Below, one piece after another: positions 56,867 through 64,000 of a stretch of 64,000 nucleotides of DNA. A program made the position numbers and the translations under genes. How positions within the stretch are numbered: position 1 is the first letter of the stretch; every line of letters starts with the position of its first letter. Under the pieces are notes generated by a model. It did no database searches. It was not told where the DNA came from and saw nothing but the letters and a program-made list of their open reading frames with translations. The stretch lies in the NCBI RefSeq assembly GCF_900141755.1, contig NZ_LT670844.1, positions 7,598,501-7,662,500 on the forward strand. Reading direction: 5' to 3'. This DNA is from Bradyrhizobium lablabi. GTDB lineage: Bacteria; Pseudomonadota; Alphaproteobacteria; Rhizobiales; Xanthobacteraceae.

Positions 56867-58129
56867 TTAAGGGAGGGTTAACCGGTCCCTTGGTGCGGCG
56901 CTCGATGTCGCCGCGACGATGGCCGCGGCGACGATGTTGGCAGCGGCGCTAACGAGGATCGGGAGCGTGTAACTGTGGCTGAGGTCAAAGGCGAAGCCTG
57001 CGGCGCTCGGGCCGATCAGGGTGCCGAACGCCACGCTGGTGTAGAGTATTCCGATGAGGCCAGAGACATTGCGGCCGCCGAAATAGTCCATCACGACACT
57101 GGGAAGCACCGCGACCCAGCCGCCGTAGAACACTCCGTAGACGAAGGCGAAGGCGGCGAGCGAGGTAAGGTCGGTCGCGAACACCCAAATGGCCAGCGCA
57201 AACGCCATGCCGATGAACATCAACAACAGCGAAAGCCGGCGGCCAATCCGGTCGGCGAGGCCGCCGAGAAAGAAACGTCCGGCGGTAGAGCCTATGCCGA
57301 TCACGCCGAGCAGCAACACGGCCGAGGCGGGGGCTATGCCGTGATCTTGCGCATAGGGTACGAGATGAACGAACGGCACGAACACTCCGAACGCGCAGAT
57401 CAGGCAGGCGGCATACAGGCTGATAAAGCGCGGTGAGCGGATCGCCGCGCGCACCGACGCGCCTTCCACCAGGGCCGGCTGCGCGCCCGGTCGCGGTGGA
57501 TCGCCGTCGGGACCGAGGCCGCGGCGGCGCGGGTCGTTCTCAATCAGGAGCGCAAGCCCGCCACCGACGCCGGCGGCGAGCGCCCCGAGCGCGAGATAAG
57601 CGCCGCGCCACCCCAATGTCGCGATCAAGAGGGAAGCCAGCGGCGGCATCACCAGCGTGCCGATGCCGATGCCGCTCACGGCAAGACCGGAGGCAAAGCC
57701 GCGGCGCCGGACGAACCATCGCTGCACCGCGCCGATCGCGGGCACATAGGCGCAGCCGACGCCTAGTCCGACACCCAGTCCGTAGGCCGCGTAGACCTCC
57801 GGCAGGCTGCGAGCCGCGCTCGCGGCTGCGAGCCCGAGGCCGGTCAGGAGCATGCCGGCGACGGCAAGCCGGCGCGAGCCAAAGCGGTCGGCGAGCGGGC
57901 CGCTGACGACCCCGAGGCCGAAATAGAGGAAACCGGCGAGCGAGAACACCAGCGATACCGAACCGCGCGAGGCGCCGAAATCGCGCTGCAGCGGTTCGAC
58001 AAAGGCACTGAATGTGTAGGCAGAGCCGAAGCCCACAAAAGTGACCGCAAACGCGGCCAAGACGACGAACCAGCCGTAGAAAGTGCCCGGATGGCGCGAT
58101 GCGGCCTCGCTGGTCATGACGTCCTCCAT
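56867..58129 (-). CDS. MFS transporter, monocarboxylate/oxalate-formate type
   Basis: 420 residues, 12 predicted membrane helices. The N-terminus FYGWFVVLAAFAVTFVGFG, the loop 2-3 motif GPLADRFGSRRLAV, the central cytoplasmic loop with RRRGLGPDGDPPRPG, and GGLADRIGRRLSLLL in the second half are typical of the OFA/MCT-like branch. Divergent from a CGNR regulator over two palindromes, so probably regulated by it. Start MEDVMTSEAAS; MTSEAAS is an alternative. Confidence 0.92.
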   Translation of the reverse strand: MEDVMTSEAASRHPGTFYGWFVVLAAFAVTFVGFGSAYTFSAFVEPLQRDFGASRGSVSLVFSLAGFLYFGLGVVSGPLADRFGSRRLAVAGMLLTGLGLAAASAARSLPEVYAAYGLGVGLGVGCAYVPAIGAVQRWFVRRRGFASGLAVSGIGIGTLVMPPLASLLIATLGWRGAYLALGALAAGVGGGLALLIENDPRRRGLGPDGDPPRPGAQPALVEGASVRAAIRSPRFISLYAACLICAFGVFVPFVHLVPYAQDHGIAPASAVLLLGVIGIGSTAGRFFLGGLADRIGRRLSLLLMFIGMAFALAIWVFATDLTSLAAFAFVYGVFYGGWVAVLPSVVMDYFGGRNVSGLIGILYTSVAFGTLIGPSAAGFAFDLSHSYTLPILVSAAANIVAAAIVAATSSAAPRDRLTLP

Positions 58130-58144
58130 CGACTGTTCTTTGCA

Positions 58145-58171
58145 ACACCAGTATAAAATCTATACAGGTGT
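58145..58171. promoter_or_regulatory. Palindromic operator 1 between MFS and CGNR genes
   Basis: ACACCAGTATA / TATACAGGTGT with a 5-bp centre. All five outer and five inner positions pair; only the single A between them does not. Confidence 0.7.
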
Positions 58172-58183
58172 TTCTTGCTGTCA

Positions 58184-58206
58184 ACCAGTAAATGTGTTTT
58201 ACTGGT
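58184..58206. promoter_or_regulatory. Palindromic operator 2 between MFS and CGNR genes
   Basis: ACCAGTAAA / TTTACTGGT around TGTGT. Shares ACCAGTA with operator 1, 35 bp away, as expected for two sites of one dimeric regulator. It ends 8 bp before the CGNR start codon. Confidence 0.7.
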
Positions 58207-58213
58207 GTCTGAG

Positions 58214-58807
58214 ATGTCGAAGGAGTCGAAAAAATTCAAGGTTCCGGACGAGCTGGCAAATCTCTATGATTTCGCCAATTCGCTCGATGTCAGGCATTTC
58301 ACGCATCATGGCGTGGCGCATCTGCAGGGCGACGAACTGGCCGGTCCGCGCCAGCTTGGCGCCTGGATGGCGCGGCGGGGGCTATTGTGGACAGGCGCCA
58401 AAATTATGCCCGCGATGTTCGACGTCGCGTTGCAACTGCGCGGCAGCGTGCGCGACTATCTGCAATGCGATCCCGCTGAACGGCGCCGGAACAAGGATGC
58501 CATTCGATCGCTGAACGATGCGCTAAAACTGTTTCCGCTCGCGGTGGAAGCGCGGCGCGATGGCGGCATGGTGCTACGGCCTGCGCGCCGCGATGCGCTG
58601 GCGGGGCTGTCGGCGATATCCGCCGAGCTTTACGACGGTTCCATCACGGGAACCCTGGATCGGCTGAAGATGTGCGCGGCCGAAGAATGCCGCCGTGTGT
58701 TCTTTGATCGCTCGAAGCCGGCGACGCGGCGGTGGTGCATGTCGACGCTGTGCGGCAACCGGATCAAGACCCGAGCCTATCGCGAGCGCCAGCGCGCTGC
58801 CGGCTAA
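58214..58807 (+). CDS. CGNR zinc-finger transcriptional regulator
   Basis: 197 residues from ATG 58214 (MSKESKKFKVPDELAN). The N-terminal ABATE-like domain (about 15-145, LANLYDFANSLDVRHF) is thought to sense a ligand. The C-terminal zinc finger has C-x4-C (CAAEEC) and C-x4-CGNR (CMSTLCGNR). It is divergent from the MFS transporter with two palindromes in the 84-bp gap, so I infer autoregulation and control of the transporter. The ligand is unknown. Confidence 0.9.
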   Translation: MSKESKKFKVPDELANLYDFANSLDVRHFTHHGVAHLQGDELAGPRQLGAWMARRGLLWTGAKIMPAMFDVALQLRGSVRDYLQCDPAERRRNKDAIRSLNDALKLFPLAVEARRDGGMVLRPARRDALAGLSAISAELYDGSITGTLDRLKMCAAEECRRVFFDRSKPATRRWCMSTLCGNRIKTRAYRERQRAAG

Positions 58808-58852
58808 AATCTCAGGCGGCAGCCTTTGCCGGCATTCGCAAGCTCTCGATCG

Positions 58853-59146
58853 CTACTGCGGGCGTGCCGAGGAGGAAACCGAGCGATGGGTCCTCGACCG
58901 TTTGCCGGCAACGCCGACGGTCTCCCCGGATGACCACGCCTGACTATTTTGCGCGGCGTTGCGACGATAATTCGGATCGCTATAGGGGTTGCCAGGGCCC
59001 TTGTTCTGGCAGTTCGCATTAGGGTAGTAGAACGCGCAATAAGCGGGCTCGGACATCGCCTGCTGGGCCAGCACTGGCGCTGAAAGCGTGGTCGCCGAGA
59101 TGGCCACCGCGCCAATAAGTTTGAAGGTCGGCGTGAGAGTCGACAT
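58853..59146 (-). CDS. Small secreted protein of unknown function
   Basis: 97 residues from ATG 59146 with GCGGAGAA upstream; a longer frame is not needed. Signal peptide MSTLTPTFKLIGAVAIS ... VLAQQ. The mature part has two cysteines (AYCAFYYPNANCQNKG) and a Ser/Arg-rich end. AYCAFYYPNANCQN resembles small DUF3551-like alphaproteobacterial proteins, but I cannot confirm this. Confidence 0.7.
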   Translation of the reverse strand: MSTLTPTFKLIGAVAISATTLSAPVLAQQAMSEPAYCAFYYPNANCQNKGPGNPYSDPNYRRNAAQNSQAWSSGETVGVAGKRSRTHRSVSSSARPQ

Positions 59147-59255
59147 GGCGTTTTCTCCGCGTTCGATTCTGCGCTGAGAGCACGAACAGAATAACACCGG
59201 CGCTGGTGCACTCTTCCATTCGGATTGATCACGCCGCCGTGAGAGCGGAGGCTCC

Positions 59256-59753
59256 TCAGGCGCGGTAATGCCCGGACTTGCCGCCCTTCTTTTCGACCAG
59301 ATGGATGCCATCGATGCGGACGCCGCGCTCGACCGCCTTGATCATGTCATAGATCGTGAGGCACGCGACCGCGACCGCGGTCAGCGCCTCCATCTCGACG
59401 CCGGTCGGGCCGGTGACTTTCACGCTGGCGCGGACCACGCAGCCGGGCAGTTTCTTGTCGGGCGTGATGTCCAGCGTGACCTTCGACAGCGCGAGCGGAT
59501 GGCAGAGCGGTATCAGGTCCGAGGTCCGCTTCGCCGCCATGATGCCGGCGAGCCGCGCGGTGCCGAGCACGTCGCCCTTCTTGGCATCGCCGGAGACGAT
59601 CAATTCGAACGTCGCCTTGCTCATGACGACGCGGCCTTCGGCGACTGCGAGGCGTTCGGTCGCGGGTTTGGCGGACACATCGACCATCCGCGCTTCGCCT
59701 TTGGTGTCGATGTGGGTGAGGGCGGGGCCGTCCTGGGAGGCTTTGCGCGCCAT
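59256..59753 (-). CDS. moaC: Cyclic pyranopterin monophosphate synthase
   Basis: Second step of molybdopterin synthesis. 165 residues, [42 protein letters not shown] core (here split by KRTSD), [20 protein letters not shown] and the C-terminal GGKSGHYRA. Starts 3 bp after trpC, an order common in Rhizobiales. Confidence 0.97.
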   Translation of the reverse strand: MARKASQDGPALTHIDTKGEARMVDVSAKPATERLAVAEGRVVMSKATFELIVSGDAKKGDVLGTARLAGIMAAKRTSDLIPLCHPLALSKVTLDITPDKKLPGCVVRASVKVTGPTGVEMEALTAVAVACLTIYDMIKAVERGVRIDGIHLVEKKGGKSGHYRA

Positions 59754-59756
59754 GCG

Positions 59757-60578
59757 TCAGCGCGTTCCCGTCGCCCGCGGCGCATCGCTTCGTGCGAGCA
59801 GCGCGCGGGTCGCCGCTGCGACGTCGGCCTGCCGCATCAGGCTTTCGCCGACCAGGAACGTCGACATGCCGAGCCGCTCAAGCCGCGCCAGATCGGCGGG
59901 TGTGAAGATGCCGCTCTCGCCGACCATCAGCCGATCCCGGGGGATCAGCGGCGCCAGCGCCTCGCTGGTCGCAAGGGCGGTCTCGAAGGTCCGCAAATTG
60001 CGGTTGTTGACGCCGATCATCGGCGAGCGAAGTTTTAGCGCGCGATCGAGCTCGGCATGGTCGTGGATCTCGATCAGCACATCCATGCCATGGGCGATCG
60101 CCGTGTCCTCGATATCCTTGGCCGCGCCATCGGCGAGCGCCGCCATGATGATCAGGATGCAGTCGGCGCCGTGGGCGCGGGCCTCGACCACCTGATAGGT
60201 GTCGTAGATGAAATCCTTGCGCAGCACCGGCAAATTTGTCGCCGCCCGCGCCGCCACCATGAAATCGAGATGGCCCTGGAACGACGGCGTATCGGTCAGC
60301 ACCGAAAGACAGGCCGCGCCCCCGGCTTCATAGGCCTTGGCGAGCGCCGGCGGATCGAAGTCGGCGCGAATGAGGCCCTTCGACGGCGAGGCTTTTTTCA
60401 CCTCGGCGATCAGGGCATATTCGCCCCGGCCGAGCTTGTCGCGGATCGCCCGGACAAAACCACGCGGCGCGGGGGCCGTTTTCGCCAGCGCCTCAACGCT
60501 TGCCGGCGGATGAGTGCGCTTGGCGGCAGCGATTTCCTCGCGCTTGTAAGCCTCGATCTTGGTCAGGATGTCGGACAT
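59757..60578 (-). CDS. trpC: Indole-3-glycerol phosphate synthase
   Basis: TIM-barrel enzyme of tryptophan synthesis. 273 residues. [20 protein letters not shown] (catalytic Lys region), [49 protein letters not shown] and [14 protein letters not shown] are all intact. Lies 16 bp after trpD. Confidence 0.97.
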   Translation of the reverse strand: MSDILTKIEAYKREEIAAAKRTHPPASVEALAKTAPAPRGFVRAIRDKLGRGEYALIAEVKKASPSKGLIRADFDPPALAKAYEAGGAACLSVLTDTPSFQGHLDFMVAARAATNLPVLRKDFIYDTYQVVEARAHGADCILIIMAALADGAAKDIEDTAIAHGMDVLIEIHDHAELDRALKLRSPMIGVNNRNLRTFETALATSEALAPLIPRDRLMVGESGIFTPADLARLERLGMSTFLVGESLMRQADVAAATRALLARSDAPRATGTR

Positions 60579-60594
60579 CGCAAAGTGCCTCAGG

Positions 60595-61608
60595 TCAGCC
60601 GTTGGAGACCGCGATCAGGTGCTTCAGCCGCGCGGCCGCAGCCCCTGAGTCGAGCGATTTTGTGCCCATCGCGACACCGTCCTTCAAGCTCTTAGCGCGG
60701 CCGGCCACGATCAGCGCGGCCGCGGCGTTCAACAGTGCGACATCGCGAAAGGGGCTCGGCTTGCCATCGAGCACGCCTTGCAGCGCGACCGCATTGGCGT
60801 CGGCGTCGCCGCCCTTCAGCGCATCGCCACCGACGCGCGCGAGGCCGGCTTCCTCCGGCGTCACCTCGAAGGTGCTGATATCGCCGTTCTCGAGCGCCGC
60901 CACGAAGGTCGGACCGGTGAGGGTGATTTCATCGAGGCCATCGGAGCCATGCACCACCCAGGCCTTTTCGGCGCCGAGATTCTTGAGCACCTGCGCCAGG
61001 GGCTGCACCCATTGCCGCGAGAATACACCGACCATCTGCCGTTTCACACCGGCTGGATTGGACAAGGGGCCCAACAGATTGAAGATCGTGCGGGTCGCAA
61101 GCTCGACCCGGGTCGGGCCGACATTCTTCATCGCCGGATGGTGCGAGGGCGCGAACATGAAACCGATGCCGGCTTCGTGCACGCAGCGGCCGACATGCTC
61201 CGGCTTGATGTCGATCTTGACCCCGAGCGAAGACAGCACGTCGGCTGCGCCCGAGCGCGACGACAGCGCGCGATTGCCGTGCTTGGCGACGGGGACGCCT
61301 GCGCCCGCCACGATGAAGGAAGCGCAAGTCGAGACGTTGACCGAGCCGGAACCGTCGCCGCCGGTGCCGACCACGTCGACGGCGTCCGCGGGCGCTTTTA
61401 CGCGCAACATCTTGCTGCGCATCGCCGATACCGCGCCGGTGATCTCATCGACGGTTTCGCCGCGGACGCGCAACGCCATCAATAGGCCGCCCATCTGCGA
61501 GGGCGTGGCCTCGCCCGACATCATGCTGTCGAAGGCGGATGCCGCCTCGTCGCGCGACAGGGTCGCACCGGTCGCGACTTTTCCGATGATAGATTTGAGG
61601 TCGTCCAT
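60595..61608 (-). CDS. trpD: Anthranilate phosphoribosyltransferase
   Basis: Transfers phosphoribose to anthranilate. 337 residues. [17 protein letters not shown] binds [22 protein letters not shown] and [16 protein letters not shown], then [11 protein letters not shown] and [12 protein letters not shown]. First gene of trpD-trpC-moaC; trpE/trpG are not in the window. Confidence 0.97.
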   Translation of the reverse strand: MDDLKSIIGKVATGATLSRDEAASAFDSMMSGEATPSQMGGLLMALRVRGETVDEITGAVSAMRSKMLRVKAPADAVDVVGTGGDGSGSVNVSTCASFIVAGAGVPVAKHGNRALSSRSGAADVLSSLGVKIDIKPEHVGRCVHEAGIGFMFAPSHHPAMKNVGPTRVELATRTIFNLLGPLSNPAGVKRQMVGVFSRQWVQPLAQVLKNLGAEKAWVVHGSDGLDEITLTGPTFVAALENGDISTFEVTPEEAGLARVGGDALKGGDADANAVALQGVLDGKPSPFRDVALLNAAAALIVAGRAKSLKDGVAMGTKSLDSGAAAARLKHLIAVSNG

Positions 61609-61627
61609 CGCGTGCTTTCAAAATCGA

Positions 61628-61748
61628 GGCCTCATGGTGCGGAGGCGCTCTTGCGGCGTCTCGAACCATGAGGATGCACATCCTTCGAGACGCGGCCAAG
61701 AGGCCGCTCCTCCAGCGATAACGGCGAAGCCGTTACGCAGGGATGAGG
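61628..61748. repeat. CTCATCCTGAGGAG palindromic repeat, copy 2
   Basis: CCTCATGGTGCGGAGGCGCT, TTGCGGCGTCTCGAACCATG, CCTTCGAGACGCGGCCAAGA and a terminal GGGATGAGGG. Relative to copy 1 (42119) the blocks are inverted. It separates ppiD from trpD. Confidence 0.8.
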
Positions 61749-61785
61749 GAAGGGTTGTGATGGGCGGCGGACCTTCATGTGATGC

Positions 61786-63687
61786 TCAATTATTCGCACC
61801 CGTCACCTGCGCGAGGGCGGCCTGATTGACCGACGTGCCGATGTCGGATTCGAGCTTGGTGACGTATTGCGCGACCTGTTCGTCGGTCAGCCCGCGCTCC
61901 AGCGTCTCCTTTAGCTTCTTCATGTCCTCGGACGCGAGGTCGACCGGCGGCACCGTGATATCGGTGACGCGGAACACGATCCACTCGCTCGCGCCGGATC
62001 CCTGGGCTTGCCCAGCGCCGTCCTTGGCGGTGCGGAACGCCGCCGAGACCACGCTGGTCGGCAGGCCGGGCGGCGAGGCGTCACGCCGGAAGCTCGCAGC
62101 GGTTTCGACCTTCAACCCGTTAGCCGCCGCTTCGTCGGCGAGCTTGCCGCCCTGGTCGAGCTTCTGAACCATATCGGTGGCCTTGGCCTTCAACCGGCTC
62201 ATGATCTGGTCGTCCCGCCATCTCGTCTCGACCTGGTCCTTGACCTCCTCAAGGCTGCGCTCCCGCGAGGGGGTGATGCCGACAACATCATACCAGACAT
62301 AGCCGCCATTGAACGAAATCGGGTCGTTGTCGACGCCGACGTCGCTGTTGAAGGCCTGCGAGACGACATCGAGGCCGCGGGGAATGTTGGCCACCGGCTG
62401 GCCGTTGGGCTGACGGCCGGAGCGGTCGACGGCCTCGATGGTGACCGCGGCGAGCTTCAGTTTCTGCGCGGCCTCGATGACGCTGGCGCCACCGCCGCGC
62501 TCGTCCTCCATCTTGTCGCGCAATTCGCCGACTAGTTTGCGCGCCCGTTCGGCGGCAATTTCCTTCTTCAGGTTGGCGGCGACGCTTTCATAGGACGGTT
62601 CGACACCCGGCTCGATCTTGCCGATCTTGACGATCGCTACGCCGAACTGGCCCGGTACCGGCTGGCTCACCTCGCCGGAGGGCAGCGCAAACGCCGCGTC
62701 CGCAATCGCGCTATCGATGATGCCCGATTTGGCGACCATGCCGAGATTGATGTCGGAGGCACTCAGGCCGCGCTCCTTGGCGAGATCCTCGAACGAGGTT
62801 CCGGACGCGATGCGGCTTCGGGCCGTCGCGGCTTCCTCGGCGTTCGGGAACACGATTTGCGACACCTCGCGCTTTTCCGGCGTGCCGAGCCGGTCGCGGC
62901 GCTGCTCGAACAGTTTCTTGGCGTCCTCGTCGGACACTTCCGACCATTTGCCGATCTCTTCCGGCGTGATCGCGACAAAGGCGATCTTGCGATATTCGGG
63001 GGCGCGGAACTGGAGCTTGTGGTCGTCGAAATAGCCCGCCAGCGTCTCCGGCGACGGCGGATCGATGGTTCCCGCCTGCGCGGCGTCCAGCTTGACGTAT
63101 TCGATCGAGCGCTGCTCGTTTTGGAAGCGGCTCAACGCCTCGATCATCGTTTTCGGCGGCGCGAGGCCGGCCGAGATGGTGCCGGCGATCTGACGGCGCA
63201 GCGAGACCCGCCGCTGATCGGCGACATAACGCGGCTCGCTATAGCCGAATTGCCGGATCACGGCCTGGAAACGGTTCGGATCGAAATTGCCGTTCACGCC
63301 CTTGAAATTCGGATCGTTGAAAATCATGCGCTGGGTCTCGGCGTCCGACTGCCCGAGGCCGAGCCGCCGCGCCTGCTCGTCAAGGGCGGCTTCCGCAATG
63401 GTTTGCTGCAGCACCTGGCGGTCGAAGCCGAAGGCACGCGCCTGATCCGCGGTCAGCGGGCGGCCGAATTGACGGCCGACCTGCTGCAGCTTGTCGTTGT
63501 AGAGCTGGCGGAATTCATTGATCGAGATCTCGGTGCTGCCGACGGTTGCGAGCCTCGACTGACCGAAATTCTTGAAGATGTCGGCGATGCCCCAAATGCC
63601 AAAACTGACGATTAAAACGCCCATCACCACGGCCATGATGGTTTTGCCGAGCCAGTTTGATGAGGCTTTACGCATTCCTCGAAGCAT
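61786..63687 (-). CDS. ppiD: PpiD/SurA-type periplasmic folding factor
   Basis: 633 residues from MLRGMRKASSNWLGK (63687; ATG 63675 possible). One N-terminal membrane helix (TIMAVVMGVLIVSFGIWGI, about 15-33) anchors a periplasmic body. A SurA-N-like helical region (NEFRQLYNDKLQQVGRQFG) precedes a parvulin-like domain at about 260-360 (EVSQIVFPNAEEAATARSRI, GTSFEDLAKERGLSASD, PVPGQFGVAIVKI), then a C-terminal helical region. Isomerase activity may be weak or absent, as in E. coli PpiD. Divergent from tpiA. Confidence 0.92.
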   Translation of the reverse strand: MLRGMRKASSNWLGKTIMAVVMGVLIVSFGIWGIADIFKNFGQSRLATVGSTEISINEFRQLYNDKLQQVGRQFGRPLTADQARAFGFDRQVLQQTIAEAALDEQARRLGLGQSDAETQRMIFNDPNFKGVNGNFDPNRFQAVIRQFGYSEPRYVADQRRVSLRRQIAGTISAGLAPPKTMIEALSRFQNEQRSIEYVKLDAAQAGTIDPPSPETLAGYFDDHKLQFRAPEYRKIAFVAITPEEIGKWSEVSDEDAKKLFEQRRDRLGTPEKREVSQIVFPNAEEAATARSRIASGTSFEDLAKERGLSASDINLGMVAKSGIIDSAIADAAFALPSGEVSQPVPGQFGVAIVKIGKIEPGVEPSYESVAANLKKEIAAERARKLVGELRDKMEDERGGGASVIEAAQKLKLAAVTIEAVDRSGRQPNGQPVANIPRGLDVVSQAFNSDVGVDNDPISFNGGYVWYDVVGITPSRERSLEEVKDQVETRWRDDQIMSRLKAKATDMVQKLDQGGKLADEAAANGLKVETAASFRRDASPPGLPTSVVSAAFRTAKDGAGQAQGSGASEWIVFRVTDITVPPVDLASEDMKKLKETLERGLTDEQVAQYVTKLESDIGTSVNQAALAQVTGANN

Positions 63688-63930
63688 GGGTCCAACTTGT
63701 TGGCAGGAGGGAACCGGGTCGCGCCCAGGGGAATTCGGTATCGAATTCCGCAACAGGGCGTCGCCGGCTTGATAAAGCATCATAAAGTGGCAGCCGCCTC
63801 GTCGCAACCTTGGCGGGGAGGACGAATTGAAGCGGACGGCCGGGCTGTTGCAGGCAGGGTATCTGGAACTCGCTGCCGTCCTCTGCTAGCGCAGGCGTGA
63901 GCCAGGTATTCCGCAAGGGGTGATCCCGAC

Positions 63931-64000
63931 ATGAGCAACGCCATCCGGCCGCTGATTGCCGGCAACTGGAAAATGAACGGCCTGAAATCCTCTTTGGGTG
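63931..64000 (+). CDS. tpiA: Triose-phosphate isomerase, N-terminal part
   Basis: ATG 63931 opens [19 protein letters not shown] and runs off the right edge. AGNWKMNG with the catalytic Lys is the family's N-terminal signature. The 243 bp between it and ppiD hold the divergent promoters and no other gene. Confidence 0.93.
   Translation, partial: MSNAIRPLIAGNWKMNGLKSSLG

Overview
The window looks like chromosomal DNA of an alphaproteobacterium of the Bradyrhizobium/Nitrobacteraceae group. The support is high GC content, the conserved rhizobial order dnaE ... rpsB-tsf-pyrH-frr-uppS-cdsA-dxr-rseP-bamA-lpxD-fabZ-lpxA-lpxI-lpxB ... gltA-gltX ... comEC-lexA-moeA ... moaC-trpC-trpD-ppiD-tpiA, a GTTC-N7-GTTC (alphaproteobacterial) LexA box in front of lexA, and many short palindromic intergenic repeats typical of these genomes. 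I see no rRNA, tRNA, CRISPR array or transposase gene.

Layout. 1-8.6 kb: a membrane protein of unknown function, two LexA boxes in front of a 32-residue membrane peptide (SidA-like candidate) and dnaE, a Tat-exported beta-carbonic anhydrase, and a caspase-fold protein that has lost both catalytic residues and carries a long Pro-rich tail. 8.6-23.9 kb: core translation and envelope genes running in one direction with several overlapping start/stop codons: ribosomal protein S2, EF-Ts, UMP kinase, ribosome recycling factor, undecaprenyl-PP synthase, CDP-DAG synthase, DXP reductoisomerase, RseP, BamA, and the lipid A set LpxD-FabZ-LpxA-LpxI-LpxB.

24.0-29.4 kb is the most unusual part: two paralogous AraC-type regulators, each divergent from a pair of tiny signal-peptide-bearing genes; a third pair without its own regulator; each pair closed by an almost identical terminator; and a secreted ADYC-like protein directly after the array. 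The six peptides share a signal peptide, a five-residue N-x-L-S/T-x repeat and an invariant C-terminus. I know of no described function for this arrangement.

29.4-34.1 kb: citrate synthase, GluRS and a divergent GlnRS. 34.3-39 kb: a TetR regulator divergent from a small catabolic-looking operon (SDR, saccharopine-dehydrogenase-like protein, acyl-CoA ligase) that breaks off after about 20 codons of a thiolase. 39.8-44.4 kb: comEC, lexA, moeA. 44.4-59.2 kb: an accessory block between moeA and moaC (HAD phosphatase, FMN hydroxyacid dehydrogenase, epoxide hydrolase, DUF4242-like protein, NlpC/P60-like protein, isocitrate-lyase/PEP-mutase family enzyme, old yellow enzyme, CtpA protease, GGDEF-EAL protein, MFS transporter with divergent CGNR regulator) with dense repeat insertions, including a MITE-like element with 25-bp terminal inverted repeats. 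59.2-64 kb: moaC, trpC, trpD, ppiD-like and the start of tpiA.
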